This document shows, piece after piece, positions 9,287-17,316 of a stretch of 24,409 bases of DNA (the first letter of the stretch is position 1; every line of letters begins with the position of its first letter). The notes beneath the pieces are model-generated. The model did not search any database, was not told the origin of the DNA, and worked only from the letters and a program-made list of their open reading frames with translations. Position numbers and translations under genes: made by a program. The DNA is taken from positions 1 to 24,409 of the forward strand of contig CALKWN010000066.1 in assembly GCA_938004185.1 (NCBI GenBank), in the 5' to 3' direction. This DNA comes from an uncultured candidate division WWE3 bacterium (GTDB lineage Bacteria; Patescibacteriota; WWE3; UBA101185; UBA10185).

Positions 9287-9811
9287 ATGGGAAAAATAAA
9301 AAATAAAGAAACAGTGAAAAGCTTAAAGGAAAAGGTTTCAAAAGCCAAATCCATAGTATTTGCCGATTACCGCGGTATTAGCGCCGGGCAGGCAAACGAA
9401 TTAAGAGCTAAACTAAAGGCTGAAAATTCGGAGATGATTGTAGCGAAGAATACCCTTCTCCAGGTGGCTTTAAAAGAAGAAAATATCGAAACTAAAGAGA
9501 TTAAAAAAGATCTCGAGGGGCCAACAATGGCAGTTTTTTCTTTTGAAGATCCCGTAACTCCGATTAAAGCTATTTTCGAATTTGCCAAGAAACTGGAACT
9601 TCCGAAAATAAAGTCAGCTTTAATTGAAGGTGTTTATGCGGATTCAGCCAAAGTTCAGGAGATAAAAGAAATTCCTTCTAAAGAGGTTCTTTTGGGACGC
9701 ATGGTCGGTGGTATGAAAGCTCCTTTGAGCGGATTCGCTAATGTTTTGGGAGGCGTACAAAGAAATTTTGTTTACGCACTCAATGCTATTGCTAAGAAAA
9801 AGGACAATTAA
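9287..9811 (+). CDS. rplJ: Ribosomal protein uL10
   Basis: A 174-residue protein of normal length for L10, the stalk base that binds 23S rRNA and carries L7/L12 dimers. Typical features are the N-terminal K.K..TV..LKEK..KAKSIVFADYRG segment, LRAKLKAEN.E..VAKNTLL, a GPTMAVF strand, and a C-terminal helix rich in Lys and Ala for L12 docking. AGGAGG at 9266-9271 is the clearest Shine-Dalgarno site in the window but lies 15 bases from the ATG. AGGT/ACCT around GTAT at 9269-9280 could fold over part of it. No nearer in-frame start exists. It is followed by rplL, as in most bacteria, and both are controlled by the upstream leader. Confidence 0.97.
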   Translation: MGKIKNKETVKSLKEKVSKAKSIVFADYRGISAGQANELRAKLKAENSEMIVAKNTLLQVALKEENIETKEIKKDLEGPTMAVFSFEDPVTPIKAIFEFAKKLELPKIKSALIEGVYADSAKVQEIKEIPSKEVLLGRMVGGMKAPLSGFANVLGGVQRNFVYALNAIAKKKDN

Positions 9812-9850
9812 CTAGTTATTTTAAACCCTTGAAAGGGGGTGCGGTTAAAT

Positions 9851-10270
9851 ATGGCAGACGAAAAAGACATAAAGTTAAGCGGAGATGCTAAGAAAGTTAT
9901 GGAAATGGTCGAAAAAATGACCGTTTTGGAACTTAATGACCTTGTCAAAGCTCTCGAAGAAAAATTCGGAGTTAGTGCAGCGGCACCTATGATGGTAGCC
10001 GGAGGTCCCGTAGCCGCGGCAAACGGTGCGGAATCGGCAGAACCCGCAGAGGAAAAGACAGAATTTGACGTAATTTTGGCTGACGCCGGAGCGAACAAAA
10101 TTCCGGTAATCAAAGTGGTAAGAGAGATCAACCCCGCGCTCGGGCTTGTAGAAGCGAAAAGCTTGGTTGAATCAACTCCTAAAGCTATTTTAGAAGGAGC
10201 CAAGAAAGAAGCTGCTGAAGAAGCTAAGAAAAAGCTTGAAGAAGCAGGAGCAAAAGTCGAGTTAAAGTAA
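9851..10270 (+). CDS. rplL: Ribosomal protein bL12 (L7/L12)
   Basis: A 139-residue stalk protein that recruits translation GTPases. The N-terminal dimerisation helices contain MTVLELNDLVKALEEKFGV. An Ala/Pro-rich hinge leads to the C-terminal domain with EKTEFDVIL, KIPVIKVVREI and LGLVEAKSLVE and the family-typical end EEAGAKVELK. I place the start at ATG 9851, not the in-frame GTG at 9839, because the GTG overlaps an AAAGGGGGT Shine-Dalgarno-like site ending at 9840 and 9851 gives the conserved short N-terminus. It is co-transcribed with rplJ and ends before a strong terminator. Confidence 0.97.
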   Translation: MADEKDIKLSGDAKKVMEMVEKMTVLELNDLVKALEEKFGVSAAAPMMVAGGPVAAANGAESAEPAEEKTEFDVILADAGANKIPVIKVVREINPALGLVEAKSLVESTPKAILEGAKKEAAEEAKKKLEEAGAKVELK

Positions 10271-10297
10271 TTTTCTCACTATTGTAAATAAAAAAAG

Positions 10298-10327
10298 AAA
10301 CGCCTCTGAACGGGGCGTTTTTGTTTT
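10298..10327 (+). terminator. Intrinsic terminator after rplL
   Basis: Stem AAACGCC / GGCGTTT with a short loop, followed by TTTTTGTTTTT. It closes the rplJ-rplL unit and separates it from the convergent galT gene. Confidence 0.85.
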
Positions 10328-10368
10328 TGGCAACTTATGTTTTTCCACCAATCGCGGAGGATTTAGAG

Positions 10369-11313
10369 TTAAACAATACTAGTGGTCTCTTTTTCGTAAC
10401 ATTCTTTGACATGCACTGACAGCGTTTTAGCGGCGTCTTCCGGCGTAGCTTTATCACTTACCCAAATTCCGGCACCCAGCTCCAAACCTCCCAACACTTT
10501 AATATGTGCAATAAAACCTACATGCCAGTGGTATGGTTCATATCTTTGATTGTGGATCCAAAAATTTCTGTCGGGTTTTTGAAAAAGTACGTCGTAAGCG
10601 TACAAGGCAGCCTTCATTATTCTGGCGAAATCGTTAATCTCAATCTCGTCCATATACTCAAAATTTGGCCTATGTTTTTTCGGAATAAGAATCATTTCGT
10701 AACTCCACCTACTGGCTTCGGGAACCAGAAGTACAAAATGCTTGCTTTCATAAACTAAATTAGATTGTTTTAAACCGTCTTTTACTGTGTCGCACCAATA
10801 ACAGCTATTGTGCTCATTCATGTAGCGCAACGCCTTGTTCTTCTCCATTTCAATTATCCCCGGAAATCCCGGTAGAGCAACGATCTGAGAATGGGGATGT
10901 AATATAGAAGCCCCTGCCTTCCCTCCCCTGTTGTTAAAAACTAATACTTCCTGATCTCTCGAAGTATAGTAATTCGCTCTATTTAAAAAAGCTCGTACTA
11001 TTCTCACATTCTGCTCGTGGCTAAAATCGGGGATGTCTTTTTCGTGTTCCGGGCTATGCACAACTATTTCATGGTTTTTGACAAGAGGAAATTTGTTCGG
11101 GAATACTCTAACACTCCACTCATCCGCATCTTGATAAACAGCCTCGGGGGTTAAATGCTCGCTTCCCTTGCAAAAAAAGCATGGCGAAGGAGTATTTTTC
11201 TTTGCAGGTTCCGGTTTTTTACCGACGGCGCCCGTCTGATCCGTTCTTTTTGCACGGTTGGTAGCTAAAATAGTGGGTATTCCGGTTAACTCATCAAATA
11301 TAAATTTAGACAT
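10369..11313 (-). CDS. galT: Galactose-1-phosphate uridylyltransferase family protein
   Basis: A 314-residue HIT-superfamily nucleotidyltransferase. GalT swaps UMP between UDP-glucose and galactose-1-phosphate through a uridylylated histidine. Visible are a CxxC pair (C45, C48), the active-site HPHSQ (139-143, nucleophile H141), FNNRGGKAGAS before it, a second CxxC (C171, C174), and the C-terminal HWHVGFI..LGGLELGAGIW. The length is slightly below the usual 330-350. Related enzymes act on ADP-glucose; with two glycogen synthases upstream, an ADP-sugar phosphorylase or adenylyltransferase role is a real alternative. Its ATG is 7 bp after the glgA1 stop with no Shine-Dalgarno site, so it is translated from the glgA1 transcript or from a weak internal promoter (TAAACT, 4 bases upstream). 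No galK or galE is in the window. Confidence 0.85.
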   Translation of the reverse strand: MSKFIFDELTGIPTILATNRAKRTDQTGAVGKKPEPAKKNTPSPCFFCKGSEHLTPEAVYQDADEWSVRVFPNKFPLVKNHEIVVHSPEHEKDIPDFSHEQNVRIVRAFLNRANYYTSRDQEVLVFNNRGGKAGASILHPHSQIVALPGFPGIIEMEKNKALRYMNEHNSCYWCDTVKDGLKQSNLVYESKHFVLLVPEASRWSYEMILIPKKHRPNFEYMDEIEINDFARIMKAALYAYDVLFQKPDRNFWIHNQRYEPYHWHVGFIAHIKVLGGLELGAGIWVSDKATPEDAAKTLSVHVKECYEKETTSIV

Positions 11314-11320
11314 AGGCAGT

Positions 11321-12721
11321 TTAACTTAACATCTTCTCGTACAACTTCTTGTATTCTACCGCACTTTTTGTCCAGCTGAAATCCTTTTCCATCGCATTTT
11401 TTATCATTTCCTGCATTTTAGGTGTCCCGTAAACTGACAAAGCTTCTTTCATGGATGCTGTAAGAGCTTCGGAAGAATATCTATTAAAAACGAAGCCAGT
11501 CTTACCGTTTTCTACTGTATCCTTTAATCCGCCGACATTATTAACAATAGGCAAAGTACCGTACCTCATGGCAATCATTTGTATAAGACCGCAGGGCTCG
11601 TATCTTGATGGGACTACAAGAAAATCACTTGCAGCGTACATTAAATTAGCAAGGTCTATGTCGAACATGATGTTGCATGAAAACTTACCTGAAAGCGCCT
11701 TGTCTTTCGACACTTTAACTAGTTTTTCTTCCCACTTTTTATCTCCGGTACCCAATAAAATAAAGACGGCGTCCTTTTTTGCAATATCCGAAACGCTTTC
11801 AGTCAAAATGTCGAGTCCTTTTTGAAATGCATCTATTCTGCCAATAAATGAAAATATAGGAAGACTTTCTAATTTAGGGTCAATTTTTAATTTTTCGAAC
11901 AAGGCTTTTTTGTGCTGTTTTTTACCTTCCGTAGCGTTCTCCGATGAAAAGTCGACCGGATGTGAATTATAATCTATGCCGTTTAAAATTCCGCTAAGTC
12001 TTCCTTCCCTAGATTTAAGTATGTCGTCAAAATTTACACCAAACTCCTTCGTCAATATTTCTCCAGCGTAAGAAGGTGAAACTGTATTTATGTAATCGCT
12101 GGAAGTTATACCCTGCTGCATCATATTAAGGTCGCCATCAGCCAAATCCCAATCAATAAGAGGATGTGTCCCGGGAACAATTCCCGTATCTTTAAGCAGT
12201 GTGGGATTTCCTATACCTTGGTAGTTGAGATTATGGATAGTAAATAAAGTTTTCGGCCGTTCGCTTCCAAGCTCCTCTTTCAAAAAAGCCGTTACTAGGC
12301 CCGTATGCCAATCATTACAATGAACTACATCGTAAGTATTCAACGCATATTTGACGTACTCGACAACAGCTTTATTAAAGAATGCGAACATTTGAGTTTC
12401 GGTAACGTTGTTGGCAAAGAAATTTGATCCTCCTGTTACAAAATATTCGGCGTTTTTCAATAAATAAAGATCAACGTTGGAATTAGGAAGCTTAGTCTTA
12501 AAAACCTCAACTGTATTTGATTTGTCAGCAAAAGGTACATGTAAATCAAAACTTTTGAAGAGCTGCAGACCGTCGGTTTTCGCATTCGGAAAAAAAGGGA
12601 CAATAACATCCGCGTTTACTGAAATTTTCTCTAATGCTTTGGGAAGGGCTCCTATAACATCTCCAAGGCCTCCGATTTTAATTATCGGGGCAACTTCTGC
12701 GGCAGCAATAAGTACTTTCAT
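11321..12721 (-). CDS. glgA: Glycogen/starch synthase, GT5 family (copy 1)
   Basis: A 466-residue GT-B enzyme that transfers glucose from a nucleotide sugar (usually ADP-glucose) to the non-reducing end of an alpha-1,4-glucan. The donor-binding motif is intact: K15-I-GGLGDV. Also present are HCNDWHTG, FTIHNLNYQG, NTVSPSYAGEI, GILNGIDY, the FIGRI..FQKGLDI Arg/Lys pair, and PSRYEPCGLIQM with AMRYGTLPIV and GGLKDTV. The length matches bacterial GlgA. It is followed by galT after 7 bp. A TGG-TAACAT extended -10 ends 7 bases before the ATG, suggesting a leaderless message. No glgC, glgB or glgP is in the window. Confidence 0.93.
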   Translation of the reverse strand: MKVLIAAAEVAPIIKIGGLGDVIGALPKALEKISVNADVIVPFFPNAKTDGLQLFKSFDLHVPFADKSNTVEVFKTKLPNSNVDLYLLKNAEYFVTGGSNFFANNVTETQMFAFFNKAVVEYVKYALNTYDVVHCNDWHTGLVTAFLKEELGSERPKTLFTIHNLNYQGIGNPTLLKDTGIVPGTHPLIDWDLADGDLNMMQQGITSSDYINTVSPSYAGEILTKEFGVNFDDILKSREGRLSGILNGIDYNSHPVDFSSENATEGKKQHKKALFEKLKIDPKLESLPIFSFIGRIDAFQKGLDILTESVSDIAKKDAVFILLGTGDKKWEEKLVKVSKDKALSGKFSCNIMFDIDLANLMYAASDFLVVPSRYEPCGLIQMIAMRYGTLPIVNNVGGLKDTVENGKTGFVFNRYSSEALTASMKEALSVYGTPKMQEMIKNAMEKDFSWTKSAVEYKKLYEKMLS

Positions 12722-12728
12722 GTAGGTA

Positions 12729-12737
12729 ATGTTACCA
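12729..12737 (-). promoter_or_regulatory. Extended -10 of glgA1 (leaderless arrangement)
   Basis: TGG then TAACAT on the minus strand, with 7 bases to the ATG at 12721. A TTGTTG sequence lies 18 bases further upstream as a weak -35. Confidence 0.5.
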
Positions 12738-12771
12738 GAAAAAATATAAATACAACAAGGTTTGAGGAAAA

Positions 12772-14271
12772 CTAACCTCTTTGCTCAGGCTGGCCTCCCC
12801 GTATCTTATGATACTTGGCGGTATACTTATCAAGAACCTTCTCTACCTCACCGTTACCAATTTCTATTCTGAGTAGATCTATAGCATTAATCATGTCGTA
12901 AATATCTAACTTGTGTTCGAGCTTAAACAAAGCGTCTCTCCACAATATTGCTTTTTCATACTCTCTATTTTTTACCGCCTTCTTTTCTTCATTTTCAATA
13001 AGATGTATGAACCCATCCCAAACCCCACGCTGGTGTCCTCCTTTTTCAAATGTTCTTTCCTTGAAAGGAACTCTAAGCGCTTCGTTCTGTTCTTTTGCCA
13101 TCTGGCGTATTTTACCCGACCTTTGCCACTCAAAAGCCGTGGATACAATAACTTGGTAAAATTGTCTTGCTTTAGCAACATCAGAATCACTTACCTCCGG
13201 AATGTTTTTAACGATATCTAGGAACCTAAAAGCTCCTTGCTCTATCATTTCAAGGCTCCACCATGGTTTAGCAGACGCCCACCAAAAGTGATCGCTAGCC
13301 ATCGCTATATCCATGCTGTTACGTAATTTATTGTAATTAGGCGAACTTTCAGGAACTTTGTAAAACAACTCGAGCACAAATTGGAAAAAATCCCACTGTT
13401 GTTTATGAATAGGATTAGATGTATCAAGCCATGATAAAAACTGAATACCTTTCTCAATATCTTGTGGGCTACTAGCCCAGGTAGATTCGTACAGTTTGAC
13501 ATGCTCAGTCTCAAGGTGCTTACCTATCTCCGCTATGTAATTCGAAATCGAAAGAGTTTCGTACGGCTTCTGGGAATTTACAATTTCTCCCAAAAGCGAT
13601 TCCAACCCCGGTCGGTGATGTCCGAATGTCTCCCCGTCCATACCTGTAACAATATACGGAGTACTCAAAATATCTTTTATGGCGGGGTCTAAGGTTTTCT
13701 TACTTCGTACAACCGCACTCATAACTAGGTTACTTAGCCTTCTATTTCTGAAAAAGACGGCTATATTTGTGTCAGCAACTCGATACAGCTTATCCCCCGA
13801 AGGATAATTTGCCCCCTTGTTGTACGCAATCTCATCCAAAATCAACCAATTGTACCCCAACTCCTCCAGCATGGCAGGTAAAAACTCCGCGTAGGCCATC
13901 TCAGGAGGAAAAAAGCCGCTTTTTTTGAAAGAGTTACCAAAATAATATGAAAAAGTTTCTTCGTTTTGCAATATCTGTCTGTAAACTTCGTTCTCAGGAA
14001 CAAGGGGAATGAATGAATGATATTTGCACGATCCGGTAAGCTCGATCTTCCCCTCTGTTAAAGATTTTTTTATTAATCCCATCAAATCGTGATAACCGTT
14101 GTTATCCAGCAACTCAAGCAAAGAGCCTGAAATATTAATAGTCTGACTTCCTCTGGTCGTTTCTGAGATTGTTTTGAATACAGGAAGGTATGACTGAGAC
14201 ACAACAGCCTCGAGAATATCCTTTTGCTGATCCGACGGTTGATAAAAATGTAAAAAACTTAACCACTTCAT
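12772..14271 (-). CDS. GH57 family alpha-glucan-active enzyme, long form
   Basis: A 499-residue glycoside hydrolase family 57 protein. GH57 members are retaining amylases, 4-alpha-glucanotransferases or branching enzymes with a (beta/alpha)7 barrel. The conserved regions are H8-F-Y-Q-P, TGSCKYHSFIPL, GFFPPE with E124 as the expected nucleophile, and GMDGETFGHH with D212 as the expected acid/base. About 170 helical C-terminal residues lie beyond the part shared with the neighbouring paralogue. Its stop is 50 bp from the glgA1 start and its ATG is 18 bp from the neighbour's stop. TGG-TAGAAT ends 7 bases before the ATG. The exact activity (amylase, glucanotransferase or branching) cannot be told from the motifs; a role in shaping or degrading the glucan made by GlgA is inferred. 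Confidence 0.85.
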   Translation of the reverse strand: MKWLSFLHFYQPSDQQKDILEAVVSQSYLPVFKTISETTRGSQTINISGSLLELLDNNGYHDLMGLIKKSLTEGKIELTGSCKYHSFIPLVPENEVYRQILQNEETFSYYFGNSFKKSGFFPPEMAYAEFLPAMLEELGYNWLILDEIAYNKGANYPSGDKLYRVADTNIAVFFRNRRLSNLVMSAVVRSKKTLDPAIKDILSTPYIVTGMDGETFGHHRPGLESLLGEIVNSQKPYETLSISNYIAEIGKHLETEHVKLYESTWASSPQDIEKGIQFLSWLDTSNPIHKQQWDFFQFVLELFYKVPESSPNYNKLRNSMDIAMASDHFWWASAKPWWSLEMIEQGAFRFLDIVKNIPEVSDSDVAKARQFYQVIVSTAFEWQRSGKIRQMAKEQNEALRVPFKERTFEKGGHQRGVWDGFIHLIENEEKKAVKNREYEKAILWRDALFKLEHKLDIYDMINAIDLLRIEIGNGEVEKVLDKYTAKYHKIRGGQPEQRG

Positions 14272-14278
14272 CTTATTG

Positions 14279-14287
14279 ATTCTACCA
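14279..14287 (-). promoter_or_regulatory. Extended -10 before the long GH57 gene
   Basis: TGG then TAGAAT (five of six consensus), 7 bases from the ATG at 14271, overlapping the end region of the upstream GH57 gene. No clear -35 is seen. Confidence 0.5.
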
Positions 14288-14289
14288 CA

Positions 14290-15552
14290 CTAACCTAGGT
14301 CGCTTAGCTTTGCCCGCACATCCTCAATTTTCATTAATATTTTTTTCTTTTGATCAGCATCTTCGCACATATCTTCAAAGCCATCGGCATATTTAAGTGC
14401 TTCTTCAACCATATGTTTGTTGTATAAACAGGGATTTCCCAAAATCGGTTTGCGCGAAGACCACCAATATTTATCGCTGTGCTCGTACTTCATAGCAAAA
14501 AATAGCGTTTTTAAATAATTTTTTGTTTCTTGGGAAATATCCGGAAGATCTTCGAAAAACCAAAGGGGTTGAGCCACGGAATCATGGGCATCTGAGGAAA
14601 CATCCAGCTTCGACGCCACATCGGTGATAAGTGCTCCAATCATTTTTTCTAAAGAACACAGAAACTCTTGAAGTTCGTTTCCTGACCAATAAGGATAGGG
14701 CTCACCCGAGGACATATCTTCGTAACTAGCTCCCCAAGTGGACTCCACAACGTCAGGCAAACCGGCCTCTTTCATAAATGAAGTTAATTGCCTTACTGTG
14801 ACAAAACTACCTCCTTTTTGGGTAATAATGTTAATCATATCTTCGAGCAATTCGATACCGTTAGAATTATGATGCCCGAAAGTTTCACCATCCAAAGCAA
14901 GAACCTGCAGTTCTCCGTGACTTGTAATATCTCTTACAAGTTCGTCAACCGAAGAACCTCTGAAAAAAGAGAGTCTGTCGCTAAGTCCTTTATTTCTGGG
15001 GACTATTTTTATGGGTAAATCCTTGATTTTGTAATAAACGGGCTCATATTCCGCCTTTTTTGCACCGGAAACAGCTGTCTGATCAACCAAAACCCAGTCG
15101 TAACCCATATCCGCAATTAAAGAGATGAGATCATAATTTACCGCACATTCGGGAGCAAAAAACCCACCAATATTTTTTGTCATCACTGCAGATTCCCCCT
15201 CAAACCCCGTTCTGCTTCCTAAGTAATAGCCCATTCCATACTCATTCAGAACAATCTGCCTCTCAGCAGCCTCCCGCTCTAGTTTGGTGAGCAAGGGATG
15301 ATAAGCGCCGCTACCTGTTACTTCAATTCTTTCTGAAACATACAAATCTTTTAAATCTCCCAACCAAGTATGATAGCCATACTTATCCGCCTGCTCTAAA
15401 AGACTTAGAGGCAAATTTAAGGTAAAAGAAACGCCTTTTTTAGATTTAATCAGTTTAATAAGGGGTTGATAACACTGTATAAAAATGTTGCGGAAAACCG
15501 CTTCGTCTTGTGTAGGTGGTTGGTATAAATGTAAAACCAGAGCTATCTTCAC
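14290..15552 (-). CDS. GH57 family alpha-glucan-active enzyme, short form
   Basis: A 420-residue GH57 paralogue of the neighbouring gene, with the same signature spacing: H8-L-Y-Q-P, TGSGAYHPLL, GGFFAPE (E125), LALDGETFGHH (D211). It lacks the long C-terminal helical extension. I choose GTG 15552, not the upstream TTG at 15594. The protein then begins MKIALVLHLYQPP like its relatives, and a perfect TTGACA (15583-15588), an 18-base spacer and CATAAT (15559-15564) end 6 bases before it, so the TTG would lie upstream of the transcription start. A long hairpin with a T-tract separates it from glgA2, which supports an independent transcription unit. Alpha-amylase or glucanotransferase activity in glycogen turnover is inferred. 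Confidence 0.85.
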   Translation of the reverse strand: MKIALVLHLYQPPTQDEAVFRNIFIQCYQPLIKLIKSKKGVSFTLNLPLSLLEQADKYGYHTWLGDLKDLYVSERIEVTGSGAYHPLLTKLEREAAERQIVLNEYGMGYYLGSRTGFEGESAVMTKNIGGFFAPECAVNYDLISLIADMGYDWVLVDQTAVSGAKKAEYEPVYYKIKDLPIKIVPRNKGLSDRLSFFRGSSVDELVRDITSHGELQVLALDGETFGHHNSNGIELLEDMINIITQKGGSFVTVRQLTSFMKEAGLPDVVESTWGASYEDMSSGEPYPYWSGNELQEFLCSLEKMIGALITDVASKLDVSSDAHDSVAQPLWFFEDLPDISQETKNYLKTLFFAMKYEHSDKYWWSSRKPILGNPCLYNKHMVEEALKYADGFEDMCEDADQKKKILMKIEDVRAKLSDLG

Positions 15553-15558
15553 TCGGGT

Positions 15559-15588
15559 ATTATGAGATAAAACATAACCTTTTGTCAA
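15559..15588 (-). promoter_or_regulatory. Promoter of the short GH57 gene
   Basis: A perfect TTGACA (15583-15588), 18 bases, then CATAAT (15559-15564), 6 bases before GTG 15552. It is the best-formed promoter of the glucan cluster and implies a leaderless mRNA. Confidence 0.7.
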
Positions 15589-15589
15589 A

Positions 15590-15684
15590 GACAAAAAATA
15601 AAGGGTACGATCCGGGAGGGACGGCTTCTTATACTCCTGCCCACAGCATAAGAAACTTTAATGTCCCCCTCGGGTCGCACCCTT
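15590..15684 (-). terminator. Long imperfect hairpin with T-tract after glgA2 (terminator or structured RNA)
   Basis: Arms 15601-15622 and 15663-15684 pair over 22 positions with 18 Watson-Crick pairs, two G-U and two mismatches. Inside, TTCTTAT (15626-15632) and ATAAGAA (15648-15654) form a second stem, capped on the minus strand by CTG-TGGG-CAG. The minus strand continues with TTTATTTTTTGT, as in an intrinsic terminator. It lies 24 bp after the glgA2 stop. The stem is far longer than the other terminators here, so a structured RNA or hairpin element is possible. Confidence 0.6.
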
Positions 15685-15708
15685 TAATGGCAGAATCGTA
15701 TCAAAAAC

Positions 15709-17241
15709 TTATAGGCTTGTCAAACCTTCCAAAGCCGGAAAAGAAATGGCGGGATTTTCATGAAAAGACTTAGTTGTATCATAAAGCTTGGAATACTCTC
15801 GGGCACTAAATTCCCAGCTAAAATCCGACTTCATGGCGTTTGTCTGCATTTTTCGCCATAAATTCTTGTTCTTATAGAGCTCTATTGCCCTTACTATCTT
15901 ACCGTAAAGCGAAAATTCGCAAAAATCACTAAATAACAAACCTGTGCCAGTTTGTTTCAAAGTATCAAAATTTTCAACAGTATCTGCCAAACCACCTACT
16001 TTTCTGACAATAGGTATTGCCCCATATCGCATGGCCTCAATTTGCACTATTCCGCACGGCTCGAATCTGGAAGGATATAAGATACAATCGGCTCCACCAA
16101 ATACCATTCTAGGTAATGTGAAATTCGGGTACGGATGTATCCCAACTTTTGAAGGATACTCAGTTTTCAAGTTATTCAGACGTTCTGTCAAACTCCAATC
16201 CCCTCCGCCGATCTCTACAAATTGTATGTCATATTCTTTCAAAGCATGTTGTAACACAGTTGTCATTAAATCGACACCCTTCATAAAATCCAGCCTCCCT
16301 ACAAAACCGAAAACCATCTTATCTGAATCAACCGGCAAGTCGTATTCTTTTTGCAAAGCTTTTTTATTCTCTGCCCTTAGATCGATAGAATCTATGTCGA
16401 AATTTTGTGGAAGCAATTTATCGGTAGACGGATCGTATTCATCGTAGTCTATTCCGTTAACGATACCGAAGAGTTTTCCCTTTACTTCCGATAAGAGTTT
16501 ATCAAGGCCTTCACCAAATTCAGGGGTCAAGATTTCCTTAGAATACGATTTTGAAACGGTGTTAACTGCGTCTGCAAAAATAATTCCGCGCCTCATATAA
16601 TTTAAGGTTCCCACTCTGTCGGAAAAAATAGGGCCGATCACTGACTTCCCATCATCAAAATTCATTTCAGACACGTGCCTGTGATCAAAAGTACCTTGGT
16701 ATGCCAAATTGTGAATAGTAAGAAGTGTGGAAACATTCTTAAGAACCGGATCTGCTTTATACAATGTCTTTAAATAGAAAGGTATGGACGCGGTGTGCCA
16801 ATCATTACAGTGCATAACATCCGGAACAAAACCGCCCCTGCGTACGAACTCTATAGCACCCTTGGAAAGAAGCAAAAAACGTGTGGGATCGTCCGAATAT
16901 CCATAAACATTTGCTCTTTTTTCAAAATACTCCTGATTCTCGAGAAAGAACACTTTTACACCATTGCCATTTTCATAGCACTTAACGTTGCAGATTAACT
17001 CCGGATTAGCCGGGTCATCTGTAGGAACAGCAAGATGTTCCATGACCATTTTCAGGGGATATTTTTGCTCATCGATCAGTCCGAATTTAGGAATAAAAAC
17101 AGCGACCTCATGACCCAAATGTTTAAGTGCGGTTGACAAATGTCCTATAACCGAACCCGCACCCCCCACGGAAACGTAAGGCTGCGCTTCTGTAGCCACC
17201 ATCAATATCTTAGAGACCTTGCGGGATTTTTTTATAGCCAT
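15709..17241 (-). CDS. Glycogen synthase-like GT5 glycosyltransferase (copy 2, altered donor motif)
   Basis: A 510-residue GT-B protein paralogous to the gene at 11321. HCNDWHTASIP, LTIHNLAYQG, NTVSKSYSKEI, GIVNGIDYDEYDP, FVGRLDFMKGVDL, PSRFEPCGIVQIEAMRYG and GGLADTVENF are all GT5 features. The N-terminal K-x-GGL-x-D donor motif is changed to S24-V-GG-A-G-S: the lysine, the leucine and the aspartate are all replaced, whereas copy 1 keeps them. Donor or acceptor preference may therefore differ, or it may act differently from a standard GlgA. ATG 17241 is preferred over GTG 17262 because TATCAT (17250-17255), 17 bases and TTGCCT (17273-17278) form a promoter 8 bases before it. It is the first gene of the glucan cluster. 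Confidence 0.87.
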   Translation of the reverse strand: MAIKKSRKVSKILMVATEAQPYVSVGGAGSVIGHLSTALKHLGHEVAVFIPKFGLIDEQKYPLKMVMEHLAVPTDDPANPELICNVKCYENGNGVKVFFLENQEYFEKRANVYGYSDDPTRFLLLSKGAIEFVRRGGFVPDVMHCNDWHTASIPFYLKTLYKADPVLKNVSTLLTIHNLAYQGTFDHRHVSEMNFDDGKSVIGPIFSDRVGTLNYMRRGIIFADAVNTVSKSYSKEILTPEFGEGLDKLLSEVKGKLFGIVNGIDYDEYDPSTDKLLPQNFDIDSIDLRAENKKALQKEYDLPVDSDKMVFGFVGRLDFMKGVDLMTTVLQHALKEYDIQFVEIGGGDWSLTERLNNLKTEYPSKVGIHPYPNFTLPRMVFGGADCILYPSRFEPCGIVQIEAMRYGAIPIVRKVGGLADTVENFDTLKQTGTGLLFSDFCEFSLYGKIVRAIELYKNKNLWRKMQTNAMKSDFSWEFSAREYSKLYDTTKSFHENPAISFPALEGLTSL

Positions 17242-17249
17242 ATGGCTAA

Positions 17250-17278
17250 ATGATACACGCACGGCCTTGTTTAGGCAA
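17250..17278 (-). promoter_or_regulatory. Promoter of glgA2
   Basis: TTGCCT (17273-17278), 17-base spacer and TATCAT (17250-17255; five of six), 8 bases before ATG 17241. The spacer and -35 lie within an inverted repeat. Confidence 0.55.
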
Positions 17279-17298
17279 ATACACTAAATTGGCCGTGC
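17259..17298. repeat. Inverted repeat overlapping the glgA2 promoter
   Basis: A perfect 8-bp inverted repeat GCACGGCC (17259-17266) / GGCCGTGC (17291-17298), with an inner TTTAG (17270-17274) / CTAAA (17284-17288). No T-tract follows in the minus direction, so it is not a good terminator. It covers the -35 and spacer of the glgA2 promoter, as an operator would. The binding protein is unknown; the adjacent HTH regulator is a candidate. Confidence 0.6.
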
Positions 17299-17316
17299 GC
17301 GCTACTTAAGTTTTTA

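Noticed and set aside
15553..15594. TTG 15594 start for the short GH57 protein
   Set aside because: It lies upstream of the TTGACA/CATAAT promoter and adds residues not shared with its paralogue.
15601..15684. Identity of the long hairpin as SRP RNA or 6S RNA
   Set aside because: The GGAA-capped SRP helix signature and the 6S central bubble and length are absent.
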